Program-made: the position numbers and the translations under genes
Shown here: positions 1-8,400 of the stretch, piece by piece
How positions within the stretch are numbered: position 1 is the first letter of the stretch
Layout of the letters: every line of letters starts with the position of its first letter
Notes under the pieces: generated by a model
The model's input: only the letters and a program-made list of their open reading frames with translations
Told to the model about the DNA's origin: nothing
Databases searched by the model: none
NCBI GenBank assembly: GCA_007135935.1
Contig: SLIA01000023.1
Coordinates: forward strand, 1-47,105
Source of the DNA: Wenzhouxiangella sp.
Lineage (GTDB): Bacteria > Pseudomonadota > Gammaproteobacteria > Xanthomonadales > Wenzhouxiangellaceae
DNA: 47,105 nucleotides
Direction of reading: 5' to 3'

Positions 1-36
1 AAACAGGACTGCGGTCAATACCAATATACGTTTCAC
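1..36 (-). CDS. Start of a divergent exported protein (partial, 12 codons)
   Basis: Only the first 12 codons lie in the window, on the minus strand from a GTG at 36: V/M-K-R-I-L-V-L-T-A-V-L-F, the charged-then-hydrophobic opening of a signal peptide. A strong Shine-Dalgarno (GGAGGGAG on the minus strand, about 44-51) sits at good spacing. In related gammaproteobacteria the gene divergent from def often encodes a LysM-domain exported protein next to dprA; that identity is inference from gene order, since no domain is visible here. Confidence 0.6.
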   Translation of the reverse strand, partial: MKRILVLTAVLF

Positions 37-137
37 GGAGCGACTCCCTCCAAGCAATGCCCTCGGGCTTGATTTTTCGCAGACTATCATAAACATTATC
101 ATTGCAAAACGCACGCTTAAGCGGTTTTTCTCAACTC
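37..137. other. Divergent intergenic region upstream of def
   Basis: About 100 bp between two diverging starts, noticeably AT-richer (about 75-110) than the surrounding genes, so it probably carries promoters for both directions. TATCAT (85-90) and CATTAT (94-99) resemble -10 elements, and TTGATT (69-74) resembles a -35, but no pair has convincing spacing. I do not assign a specific promoter. Confidence 0.3.
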
Positions 138-647
138 ATGTCAAAACTCAGCATCCTCGAATTCCCCGATCCGCGCCTGCGCCGGGTGGCGAAACCGGTT
201 GACGAAGTCACCGAACGTGAACGTCAGCTGGCCGCCGATATGCTCGAAACCATGTACGACGCGCGCGGCATCGGGCTGGCCGCGACCCAGGTCAACGAGG
301 GGGTTCGTCTGCTGGTGCTGGATCTGAGCGAAGAGCGCAACGACCCGAAGGTGTTCATCAACCCCGAGATCATCGAGCGCGATGGCAGCCAGACCTGCGA
401 GGAGGGCTGTCTGTCGGTGCCGGGCATCTACGCCGAGGTCAAGCGTGCCGAACGCATCCGGGTGCGAGCCCTGGATACCGAGGGTGAGTCTTTCGAGCTG
501 GAGGCCGATGGCCTGCTGGCCGTGTGCATCCAGCACGAAATCGATCATCTCGACGGCAAGGTCTTCGTCGATTACCTCTCGCCGCTCAAGCGGCGCATGG
601 TCGAGAAGAAGCTGCGCAAGCAGCAGCGCGAAAAGGCGACGGCCTGA
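138..647 (+). CDS. def: Peptide deformylase
   Basis: Removes the N-terminal formyl group from nascent proteins at the ribosome; a metal-dependent hydrolase. All three family motifs are visible: [16 protein letters not shown] with metal ligand Cys91, and QHEIDH with ligands His133 and His137 and catalytic Glu134. These sit one residue away from the E. coli positions (90, 132, 136, 133). The ATG at 138 gives 169 aa, the usual length; a TTG at 102 would add 12 residues with no homology and was not used. No clear Shine-Dalgarno precedes the ATG. It lies 2 bp before fmt, so the two are surely cotranscribed and act in the same formyl-Met cycle. Confidence 0.97.
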   Translation: MSKLSILEFPDPRLRRVAKPVDEVTERERQLAADMLETMYDARGIGLAATQVNEGVRLLVLDLSEERNDPKVFINPEIIERDGSQTCEEGCLSVPGIYAEVKRAERIRVRALDTEGESFELEADGLLAVCIQHEIDHLDGKVFVDYLSPLKRRMVEKKLRKQQREKATA

Positions 648-649
648 CC

Positions 650-1573
650 GTGCGGGTGGTGTTTGCCGGCACACCGGATTTCGCGGTGCCGGCCCTGCAG
701 GCGCTGATCGGCCATCCGAAATGGCGTCCGGTGGCGGTGCTGACTCAGCCCGACCGGCCGGCAGGGCGTGGCCGCAAGCTCAAGTTCGGCCCGGTCAAGC
801 AGGTGGCGGTCGATGCCGGCATCGACGTGTTCCAGCCCGACTCGCTCAAGTCGCCCGAATCGCGTTCCCCGCTGGTCGAGATACAGCCCGATCTTCTGGT
901 GACCGCCGCCTACGGTCTGCTGCTGCCGGCTGCCGTGCTCGAGTTGCCGGTGCACGGCTGCTGGAACCTGCATGCCTCGCTGCTGCCGCGCTGGCGCGGC
1001 GCCAGCCCCATCAATCAGGCCGTCCTGGCCGGTGACGAACAGACCGGTATTTCGCTGATGCAGATGGATGCGGGGCTGGATACCGGTCCGGTGATCATGC
1101 AGCGATCGACCGGCATTGACCCTGAAGAGACCGCCGGTCAGTTGCATGATCGCCTGGCCCCGCTTGCCGCCGAGCTGCTGGTCGACGGGCTGGAGCGGCT
1201 CGAGGCCGGGCGGCTTCCCGAGCCGGTGCCGCAGGACAATGAACTGGCCACGCACGCCCCCCTGATCCGCAAGTCCGATGCGCGTCTGGACTGGCAGCAG
1301 TCGGCCGGGCAACTGGCCCGGTTGGTGCGCGCCTACCACCCCTGGCCGGTGGCATTCGCCGAACTCGAGGGCGTCGATTTTAGAATTCACCGGGCCCGTG
1401 CCGTCGCCGGCAATGGCGGAGCACCGGGCACGCTGGTGCGCGGTCGCGGCCATCGCGATGGCATCGCCGTGGCCTGTGGCGAGGGTGTACTGGAGATTCT
1501 CGAGCTGCAGGCGCCGGGACGCAAGCGGGTCACCGCCCGGGACTGGCTCAATGCCCACCCGGATTGGCGGTGA
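650..1573 (+). CDS. fmt: Methionyl-tRNA formyltransferase
   Basis: Transfers a formyl group from 10-formyl-tetrahydrofolate to Met-tRNA for translation initiation. The protein is 307 aa (E. coli 315). It opens with the family start VRVVFAGTPDFAVPAL, and carries the active-site region WNLHASLLPRWRGASPI with the conserved Asn and His, followed by TGISLMQMDAGLDTGPV containing the catalytic Asp. The C-terminal OB-fold domain follows from about residue 205. The GTG at 650 was chosen because the conserved N-terminus begins exactly there, 2 bp after the def stop; longer in-frame versions would only read the def sequence out of frame. Confidence 0.96.
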   Translation: MRVVFAGTPDFAVPALQALIGHPKWRPVAVLTQPDRPAGRGRKLKFGPVKQVAVDAGIDVFQPDSLKSPESRSPLVEIQPDLLVTAAYGLLLPAAVLELPVHGCWNLHASLLPRWRGASPINQAVLAGDEQTGISLMQMDAGLDTGPVIMQRSTGIDPEETAGQLHDRLAPLAAELLVDGLERLEAGRLPEPVPQDNELATHAPLIRKSDARLDWQQSAGQLARLVRAYHPWPVAFAELEGVDFRIHRARAVAGNGGAPGTLVRGRGHRDGIAVACGEGVLEILELQAPGRKRVTARDWLNAHPDWR

Positions 1574-1584
1574 TGTGGGTTGTT

Positions 1585-1600
1585 TGTTCGTTTTTTCGTT
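1585..1600 (+). repeat. Two octamer units between fmt and rsmB
   Basis: TGTTCGTT followed by TTTTCGTT, degenerate copies of the GGTTCGTT octamer that forms longer arrays at 9847-9902 and 13155-13282. They end just ahead of the rsmB Shine-Dalgarno (GAGGAGTGAG). With only two units this could be chance, but the shared TTCGTT core and the intergenic position match the other sites. Confidence 0.4.
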
Positions 1601-1615
1601 TGTGAGGAGTGAGGC

Positions 1616-2935
1616 GTGAAGCGTGCGGAGTCTTCCGGGGCGCGGCCGCGCTGGCTGGCGGCGCAGGCCTGTCGCGCGGTGCTCGACCGCGGGCAGGCGC
1701 TGGACGAGGCGCTGGCCTCCTTGCTCGACCCGGTTGCCGACGGTCGCGACCGGGCGCTGGTTCGGCGACTGGCCAACGGCGTGATGCGCGACTGGCCGGC
1801 GCTGGATTTCATCGTGCGCAATCTGCTCGAACGCCCCGTGAAATCGGGTGACCGGATCGTCTTTTATCTCCTGGTTGTCGCCGTGCACGAGCTGCGCGAT
1901 GGACGCGAGCCCGATCACGCCGTGGTGCATGCCGCCGTGGACGCGGCGGCCGGTTTCCGGGGGGGGCGTCTGCGTGGACTGGTCAATGCGGTGTTGCGCA
2001 ACTTCCTGCGCCGACGCGATGGCCTGGAAGCGCAGGCAGCCGAGGAACCGGCACGGTTGGCCGGATACCCGCACTGGCTGATCGACCGAATCGGTTCCGA
2101 CTGGCCGGCACAGGCCGAGTCCATTCTGGCTGCCGGCAACCGGGTGCCGCCGCTGTGGCTGCGCGTCAACCGGCGCCGCTGGAACCGCGAGCAGGCCCTG
2201 GAAGCGATCAGCCAGGCCGGATTCAGCGGCCACCTGCCGAAAGGCTTTGCCGATGCACTGGTGCTCGACGAGCGGGTGCGGGTCAGCGCACTGCCGGGGC
2301 TGGCCGAGGGCGCGCTGTCGGTGCAGGACGGCGCCGCCCAGTTGGTGGTCGAGGAGCTGGAGCTGGCCGACGGTCAGCGGGTGCTGGATGCCTGCGCCGC
2401 GCCCGGGGGCAAGAGCGCGCATATCCTCGAGCGCGCCGATGTCGACCTGACCGCCCTGGATATCGACGCCGACCGGCTGGTCCGCGTGGAGGAGAATTTC
2501 GCGCGCGCGGGGCTGAAAGCGCGGATGCTGACCGGCGACGCTGCCGACCCGCGAGGCTGGTGGGATGGCCGCCGGTTCGACCGCATCCTCATCGATGCCC
2601 CCTGTTCGGCCACCGGCGTGATCCGTCGCCATCCCGACATCCGCTGGCTGCGGCGCGCGTCGGATGTGGACGCGTTGGTTGCCACACAGCGCGCCATGCT
2701 TGAAGCACTGTGGCCGCTGCTCGAACCCGGCGGTATCCTTGTCTACGCCACCTGCTCGGTGCTGGTGGCGGAAAATGCCGGACAGATGCAATCATTCCTG
2801 GAGCGCCATGTCGATGCCCGCCTCGTCGATCACCCCGAACTGCCCGGTCGCGCAGTCGCGCCCGGCCGCCAGTTGCTGCCCGGCGATGAGGATTGCGACG
2901 GCTTTTATTGTCTTGCTGCTCGCCGCCTGCACTAG
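1616..2935 (+). CDS. rsmB: 16S rRNA m5C967 methyltransferase RsmB
   Basis: SAM-dependent cytosine-C5 methyltransferase acting on C967 of 16S rRNA. Residues 1 to about 140 form a NusB-like RNA-binding domain; the rest is a Rossmann methyltransferase. Visible motifs: SAM-binding LDACAAPGGKSAHILE, DAPCSATG with Cys330, and YATCSV with nucleophile Cys380; E. coli has Cys325 and Cys375. Length is 439 aa (E. coli 429). The GTG start at 1616 has a GAGGAG Shine-Dalgarno. The last 50 bp overlap the start of the downstream lipoprotein gene in another frame, so the two are probably translationally coupled. Confidence 0.96.
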   Translation: MKRAESSGARPRWLAAQACRAVLDRGQALDEALASLLDPVADGRDRALVRRLANGVMRDWPALDFIVRNLLERPVKSGDRIVFYLLVVAVHELRDGREPDHAVVHAAVDAAAGFRGGRLRGLVNAVLRNFLRRRDGLEAQAAEEPARLAGYPHWLIDRIGSDWPAQAESILAAGNRVPPLWLRVNRRRWNREQALEAISQAGFSGHLPKGFADALVLDERVRVSALPGLAEGALSVQDGAAQLVVEELELADGQRVLDACAAPGGKSAHILERADVDLTALDIDADRLVRVEENFARAGLKARMLTGDAADPRGWWDGRRFDRILIDAPCSATGVIRRHPDIRWLRRASDVDALVATQRAMLEALWPLLEPGGILVYATCSVLVAENAGQMQSFLERHVDARLVDHPELPGRAVAPGRQLLPGDEDCDGFYCLAARRLH

Positions 2936-3455
2936 CGAGACCGAGAACGACTGGCATATCGACCTGGTCGAGCCGCACCTGGTCCGCGATGCCGAGGGCT
3001 ATGACCTGGTCGCCGGCATCCGCTTCGAACCCAGTCCGGCAATGGTCGAGGCGCTCGAGCGCGGCGTCACCCTCACCGTTGCGGTGCAGACCCGCGCCAC
3101 CGGCGGGCCGGTTTTCGTGCCCGGCTTCGATCGTATTCGCAAGCATCGACTCGAAATCAGCTACCTGCCGCTGAGCCGGCATTATCAACTCGTCTACCTG
3201 CGCGACGACAGCCACAGCAGCTATCCCCGGTTGAGCATGCTGCTCAACGCACTCGAAGACCCGGAGCCGTGGTCGGTCAAGCTCGAGGGAAGCGAGCTCG
3301 AACGCGGTCCCTGGCGGGTGCAGGCGCGCGCCGAACTCGACCGCTCGCGCCTGCCCTCGCCGATGCGGCTGCCGTCCTGGTTCGACCCGCAATGGCGTTT
3401 GCGCGGTCATTGGCAGGAGTGGTCGACCGCCGGAGTCGAAGACGATGCCCCGTAA
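2886..3455 (+). CDS. DUF4390-family lipoprotein
   Basis: A 189-aa protein matching the small DUF4390 family, whose function is unknown. The first 17 residues form a lipoprotein signal peptide ending in a lipobox (LLLAACTS, acylated Cys at 15), so it should be anchored in the envelope. The rest reads as a beta-rich domain with conserved-looking stretches such as EISYLPLSRHYQL and SMLLNALEDPEPW. The start ATG lies inside the 3' end of rsmB, and its stop overlaps the histidine kinase gene by 11 bp. The fixed position just before the NtrY-like kinase suggests a link to envelope sensing, but that is inference. Confidence 0.85.
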   Translation: MRIATAFIVLLLAACTSETENDWHIDLVEPHLVRDAEGYDLVAGIRFEPSPAMVEALERGVTLTVAVQTRATGGPVFVPGFDRIRKHRLEISYLPLSRHYQLVYLRDDSHSSYPRLSMLLNALEDPEPWSVKLEGSELERGPWRVQARAELDRSRLPSPMRLPSWFDPQWRLRGHWQEWSTAGVEDDAP

Positions 3456-5577
3456 GACCGGCTGGCGACGGCTGCTGCGGGCCGTGCCGCTGACCGCGGT
3501 GCTGATCATCCTGCTCAGCTCGCTGTACCTGGTCTCCTCGGTCGAGCAGGAGGCCACCCAGCTTGGCCGTCTGGCGATGTGGATCATCGTGCTGACGGGG
3601 GTTTCGGTACTGATTCTGCTGGCGGTCATCATCGGCCGGCTCGTCAGGCTCATCCAGCGCCTGCGCGCCGGGGAGGCCGGTGCCCGGCTGACCGCGCGGC
3701 TGGTGGCCGTGTTCGTTGCCCTGACCCTGCCTCCGGTGGTCGTGCTCTATTTGTTCGCGATCCAGTTCATGACCGACACCATCGACGGCTGGATGGACGT
3801 GGAAGCCGAACAGGCCCTGGCCGATTCCATCGAGCTGGGGCAGATGTTCATGGACATTCGCACCCGTGAGGTGCGCGGCCAGATCAACCGGCTGGCCGAG
3901 CGGCTCGACCTGTCCGACGAAGATCGACTGTTCGGCCAGCTGCTGCGCCAGGTCAGTTCCGCCGGCCCGACCGAACTGGCCGTGCTCGACGGCGGCGGTC
4001 GCGCGGAGGTCATGGTCAGCATCGATCCCGGGCAACTGGTGGCCGACCAGCCCAACGACTTTGCCCTGGTCCAGGCGCTGCAGAACCAGGAATACGCTGC
4101 CGCCGAGCCGACCGAGGACGGCATTCAGATCCGGGTGCTGCGGCGCCTGGCCGCGTCCGTGATCGGCGGCGAGCCGCTGGTGCTGCAGGCCATCTATCCG
4201 TTGCCTGGTGATTTCAGTCACCTGGCCGGCAATATCGAAGAGGCCTATTTTCGCTACCAGAACGTCACCTACCTGCGCACCCGCTTGCAGCAGAGCCTGA
4301 TTCTGATCCTGTCGCTGGTGCTGCTGCTGACCGTACTGCTGGCCATGCTGCTGGCATTCAACGCCGCCCGCCGCCTGACCCAGCCGATTCGAGAACTGGC
4401 CGAAGCCACCGAGGAGGTCGCCGCCGGTCGTTTCCCCGACGACCTGGCCGTGACCACCCGTGATGAACTGGGCTTCCTGGTCAGTTCATTCAACACCATG
4501 ACGCGCGAGCTGGCCGCCAGCCGTAGCGAACTGGAGGCTCAGCGCCGCTACCTGGAAATCGTCCTGGGCCGGCTTTCGGCCGGTGTCATGGCCATCGATG
4601 CCGATGGCTGCATCAGTGCGTTCAACGACTCGGCCGTCGCGATTCTGGGGCTGGAGGCGGCCGAAGTGCGCGGCCGCGAGGTGACGGCACTGGCCCGCGC
4701 GCGTCCCGATCTCGAGGCGCTGTTTACCACCATCGCCGAGCGCCACGCCGTGCCCGGTGCCGACTGGCGGCGCGAAATCAAGCTCGGCACCCCGGAGCGG
4801 CCGCTGGTGCTGGTCTGCCGCGGCTCCGATCTGCCCGCCGAGGCCGGTGGCCACGTGGTGGTATTCGACGATGTCACCGTGCTCGACCAGGCCCAGCGCG
4901 AGGCCGCCTGGGGCGAGGTGGCCCGGCGCCTGGCCCACGAGGTCAAGAATCCCCTGACTCCCATCCAGCTCGCTGCCGAACGGCTGGCCTACAAGCTCGA
5001 GCCCGGCCTGCCAGAGGAGCAGCGGCAACTGCTGACCAAGGCCACCGGCACGATCCGCGCCCAGGTCGATGCGCTCAAACGCCTGGTCGACAGTTTCGGC
5101 GACTATGCCCGGCCGACCGGGCTCAACCTCGAGCCCATGCATCCCGGCCGGCTGGTCGGCGAGGTGGTCGACCTCTACGCCAGCGGCAACATGCCGGTAA
5201 ACTTCGAGCTGGAAGTCGACGACGACGTCACCGACATCCAGGCCGATGCCGGGCGCCTGCGCCAGGTATTGCTCAACCTGGTGCGCAATGCCCAGGAAGC
5301 TCACCCCGAGGGTCGCCCCTGCATCCGTGTTCGCATCTTCCGCCAGAGTCGGGAAGAGCATGACGGCGTGGTCATCAGCCTGCGCGACGACGGTCCGGGT
5401 TTTGCCCCGGAAGTGCTCGAGCGCATCTTCGAGCCCTACGTAACCACCAAGCCGCGCGGCTCGGGACTGGGCCTGGCCATCGTGCGCCGGACCATCGATG
5501 AACATGGCGGCGAGATCGACGTGTCGAATTCGCCCGAGGGCGGTGCCGAGGTGCGCATCTGGCTGCCGCGCGGATGA
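3445..5577 (+). CDS. ntrY: NtrY-like sensor histidine kinase
   Basis: A 710-aa membrane sensor kinase. Order: two N-terminal membrane segments (about 12-30 and 45-65), a third near 85-105, an extracytoplasmic sensor region, a membrane segment near 285-310, HAMP (about 310-365), PAS (about 370-480), the dimerisation/phosphoacceptor domain with LAHEVKNPLTP (His498), then the ATPase domain with N box LNLVRNAQEA (Asn615), G1 DDGPGF and G2 GSGLGLAIV. All catalytic boxes are intact. It should phosphorylate the response regulator encoded 69 bp downstream. NtrY/NtrX systems have been tied to nitrogen and respiratory or redox control in other proteobacteria; the signal here is unknown. Confidence 0.92.
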   Translation: MPRKTGWRRLLRAVPLTAVLIILLSSLYLVSSVEQEATQLGRLAMWIIVLTGVSVLILLAVIIGRLVRLIQRLRAGEAGARLTARLVAVFVALTLPPVVVLYLFAIQFMTDTIDGWMDVEAEQALADSIELGQMFMDIRTREVRGQINRLAERLDLSDEDRLFGQLLRQVSSAGPTELAVLDGGGRAEVMVSIDPGQLVADQPNDFALVQALQNQEYAAAEPTEDGIQIRVLRRLAASVIGGEPLVLQAIYPLPGDFSHLAGNIEEAYFRYQNVTYLRTRLQQSLILILSLVLLLTVLLAMLLAFNAARRLTQPIRELAEATEEVAAGRFPDDLAVTTRDELGFLVSSFNTMTRELAASRSELEAQRRYLEIVLGRLSAGVMAIDADGCISAFNDSAVAILGLEAAEVRGREVTALARARPDLEALFTTIAERHAVPGADWRREIKLGTPERPLVLVCRGSDLPAEAGGHVVVFDDVTVLDQAQREAAWGEVARRLAHEVKNPLTPIQLAAERLAYKLEPGLPEEQRQLLTKATGTIRAQVDALKRLVDSFGDYARPTGLNLEPMHPGRLVGEVVDLYASGNMPVNFELEVDDDVTDIQADAGRLRQVLLNLVRNAQEAHPEGRPCIRVRIFRQSREEHDGVVISLRDDGPGFAPEVLERIFEPYVTTKPRGSGLGLAIVRRTIDEHGGEIDVSNSPEGGAEVRIWLPRG

Positions 5578-5646
5578 TCCGTTCGGGGCGGGTCGACTGC
5601 GCTATCCTGTGGCAACTCCACCGGCAGCCGTGAAACAATACCCGCC

Positions 5647-6987
5647 ATGTCCGCAGCCCGTATCCTGATCGTCGATGACGAACCCGACATTCGTGAGCTC
5701 ATCGGCGACATCCTCGCCGACGAGGGCCACGAGGTGGTCCGTGCCGCCGATGCCGCCAGTGCGCGCGAGGCACGCTCGCAGAATGCGCCCGACCTGATCC
5801 TGCTCGATGTGTGGATGCCCGATACCGACGGCGTCAGCCTGCTCAGGGAGTGGCGCGATTCCGGCACGCTCGATTGCCCGGTGGTGATGATTTCGGGACA
5901 TGGTTCGGTTGAAACCGCCGTCGAGGCCACCCGGCTGGGTGCTTTCGACTTCATCGAAAAGCCGGTGTCCATGGCGCGGTTGATGGTCACCATCGAGAAC
6001 GCACTCGAGGCCGGTCGCCTCAAACGCGAGAATGCCGACCTCAAGCGCCAGCGCCCACCCGTGCTCGATCCGCTCGGCCGCTCGCAGGCCGTCCAGCAGT
6101 TGCGCCAGCGCCTCGAGCGCGTGTCCGCCCATGATGCCCCCGTGCTCGTGACCGGCGAGCCGGGCGTGGGCAAGCAGGAGGCGGCGCGCTGGATCCATGC
6201 CCATTCGAAACGCTCCGGGGGACCGTTCGTCAGTGCCGCCACGCGCATCGATGGCGACTCCTGGGAAGGGCTGCTGATCGGTGAGAGCGGCCTGTTGGCC
6301 GAGGCCCAGGGCGGTGTGCTGTTCATCGACGATGTCTCGCGTCTTGACCGCGCCGGCCAGACTGTCCTGCTCAAGGTGCTCGAAAGCGGGCGTCTCGATC
6401 CCGACCGGCCCGACAGCCCAGAGCTCGACGTGCGACTGATTGCCGGAACCAGCCAGCCATTGGAAAGGCAGGTTCGCGAGGGGCAGTTCGACGAGGCGCT
6501 GTTCTACCAGCTCAACGTGCTGCCCCTGCAGATTCCGCCGCTCCGGGAGCGTCAGGAAGACGTGCCCGACCTGGTGCGCTTTTACGCCGAGTACTTTCCC
6601 GGTCGCGACGGTACGCCCTATCGTCACTTCCCGGTCGCCGCCCAGAATCGACTGCGGCAGTACCACTGGCCGGGCAACCTGCGCGAGCTGAAGAACCTGG
6701 TCCAGCGCCTGCTCATTCTCGGCGGCGCCGAGGAAGTAAGCGTCGACGAGGTCGAGGAAGCGCTGGCGCAATCCGACACCGGCGAGACGGTCGGGCAGCA
6801 GAAGGTGCCGGCGCTGTTCAACCTGCCGCTCAGGGATGCGCGCGAAGAGTTCGAACGCCAGTACCTGACCTTCAAGCTGCAGTCGGTCGAAGGCAGCGTC
6901 GGCCGCCTGGCCGAGGTGGTGGAGATGGAACGCACCCACCTCTACCGCAAGCTCAAGCAACTGGGCATCGATCCCAAGCAGGTCTGA
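5647..6987 (+). CDS. ntrX: NtrX-like response regulator lacking the GAFTGA loop
   Basis: A 446-aa regulator: receiver domain (1-120, VDDEPD, phosphoacceptor Asp54 in LLDVWMPDTDG), AAA+ domain with Walker A-like GEPGVGKQ and Walker B GGVLFIDDVS, then a Fis-type helix-turn-helix at the C-terminus (RTHLYRKLKQLGI). Between Walker A and Walker B the loop that carries GAFTGA in sigma-54 activators is absent: the chain runs from WEGLLIGESGLLAEA straight into GGVLF. Without that loop it probably does not activate sigma-54 RNA polymerase and may act as an ordinary repressor or activator. Contrast the complete NtrC at 19483-20862. Confidence 0.92.
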   Translation: MSAARILIVDDEPDIRELIGDILADEGHEVVRAADAASAREARSQNAPDLILLDVWMPDTDGVSLLREWRDSGTLDCPVVMISGHGSVETAVEATRLGAFDFIEKPVSMARLMVTIENALEAGRLKRENADLKRQRPPVLDPLGRSQAVQQLRQRLERVSAHDAPVLVTGEPGVGKQEAARWIHAHSKRSGGPFVSAATRIDGDSWEGLLIGESGLLAEAQGGVLFIDDVSRLDRAGQTVLLKVLESGRLDPDRPDSPELDVRLIAGTSQPLERQVREGQFDEALFYQLNVLPLQIPPLRERQEDVPDLVRFYAEYFPGRDGTPYRHFPVAAQNRLRQYHWPGNLRELKNLVQRLLILGGAEEVSVDEVEEALAQSDTGETVGQQKVPALFNLPLRDAREEFERQYLTFKLQSVEGSVGRLAEVVEMERTHLYRKLKQLGIDPKQV

Positions 6988-7023
6988 TCCGCCGGGTCAG
7001 CGACAAGCCAGGGGAGGCAAGCC

Positions 7024-8400
7024 ATGCAGATCATCATTCTCGGTGCCGGACAGGTGGGGACGGGCATGGCCCGCAGTCTCAGCCAGGAAGATTTCGACAT
7101 CACCGTGGTCGATACCGACGCGGTCAAGCTCAGAGAGCTGCAGGAAAAGCTCGATATCCGCACCGTGCTTGGACATGCCGCCCATCCGCAGACGCTGATT
7201 CGCGCCGGCATCGAGGATGCCGAGTTGCTGATCGCGCTGACCAACTCCGACGAAACCAACATGGTCGCCTGCCAGGTGGCCTACTCGCTGTTCAACACCC
7301 CGACCAAGGTCGCCCGTGTGCGTGCCGCCGACTACCTGGCCCATCCCGAGTTGTTCAAGCGCGAGCACGCTCCCATCGACGTGCTGATCAGTCCCGAGGC
7401 CCTGGTCACCGACCACATCCAGCACCTCATCGAATACCCGGGCGCACTGCAGGTGCTCGATTTCGCCGACGGCCGCGCCCGGCTGGTCGGCACCCGGGCC
7501 TACTACGACGGACCCCTGGTGGGGCATGAGCTCCGGGAGCTGAGAGAGAAGCTGCCCGACAGCGTGGATGCCAGGGTGGCGGCCATCTTCCGCAACGACG
7601 AGCCCATCATTCCCAAGGGCGACACCGTCATCGAGGTCGACGACATCGTCTACTTCCTCGCCGCCCACGACGACATTCCGGTCGTGATGCGGGAACTCAG
7701 GCGCATGGGCGGACCGGCCAACCGCATCATGCTGGCCGGCGGCGGCAATATCGGGGCCGCACTTGCGCGGCGGCTGGAGCGCACCCACCATGTCAAGCTG
7801 GTCGAGCGCGATGCCGCGCGGGCCGAAATCATCGCCGAGGACGTCGACACCACCATCGTGCTGGTCGGCGACTGCGCCGACGAGGACCTGTTGCACGAGG
7901 AAGGCATCGACGAGATCGACGTCTTCTGCGCGCTGACCAACGACGACGAGGCCAACATCCTCTCTTCCATGCTGGCCAAGCGCATGGGCGCCGACAAGGT
8001 CATCACCCTGATCAACCGCCCAGCCTACGTCGACCTGGTCGAGTCCGACCGCATCGACGTGGCCGTCAGTCCGCAGCAGGTCACCATCGGTGCGCTGCTC
8101 ACCCATATCCGCCGGGGTCACATGGTGCGCGTGCATTCACTCCGAGGCGGCGCGGCCGAAGCCATCGAGGCGGTCGCCCACGGCCGGCCGGGCCAGTCGA
8201 AGGTGGTCGGTCGGCGCATCGAGGAAATCGATCTGCCGCCCGATACCTCCATCGGCGGCATCATTCGCGGCGAGGACGTCATCATCGCCCACCACGACGT
8301 GATGATCGAGCCTGACGATCACGTCATCCTGTTCGTCGCCGACCAGCGCCAGATCCGTCGCGTCGAAAAACTGTTCGCCGTCGACGCCATGTTTGTCTGA
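7024..8400 (+). CDS. trkA: Trk potassium uptake regulator TrkA
   Basis: Cytoplasmic NAD(H)-binding subunit that gates the TrkH channel. The 458 aa hold two tandem RCK units: first Rossmann motif ILGAGQVGTGMA at residue 4, first TrkA-C near 145-225, second Rossmann motif LAGGGNIGAALA near residue 237, second TrkA-C to the end. This double layout and length match E. coli TrkA (458 aa). The start ATG has a strong GGGGAGG Shine-Dalgarno. It lies 36 bp after ntrX, and its stop shares one base with the trkH start (TGATG), so NtrX, TrkA and TrkH are probably cotranscribed. Confidence 0.97.
   Translation: MQIIILGAGQVGTGMARSLSQEDFDITVVDTDAVKLRELQEKLDIRTVLGHAAHPQTLIRAGIEDAELLIALTNSDETNMVACQVAYSLFNTPTKVARVRAADYLAHPELFKREHAPIDVLISPEALVTDHIQHLIEYPGALQVLDFADGRARLVGTRAYYDGPLVGHELRELREKLPDSVDARVAAIFRNDEPIIPKGDTVIEVDDIVYFLAAHDDIPVVMRELRRMGGPANRIMLAGGGNIGAALARRLERTHHVKLVERDAARAEIIAEDVDTTIVLVGDCADEDLLHEEGIDEIDVFCALTNDDEANILSSMLAKRMGADKVITLINRPAYVDLVESDRIDVAVSPQQVTIGALLTHIRRGHMVRVHSLRGGAAEAIEAVAHGRPGQSKVVGRRIEEIDLPPDTSIGGIIRGEDVIIAHHDVMIEPDDHVILFVADQRQIRRVEKLFAVDAMFV

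Noticed and set aside
572-2791. 739-codon open frame on the minus strand opposite fmt and rsmB
   Set aside because: High-GC shadow frame; the plus strand carries two unmistakable enzymes with intact motifs, and the minus translation has no recognisable domain.
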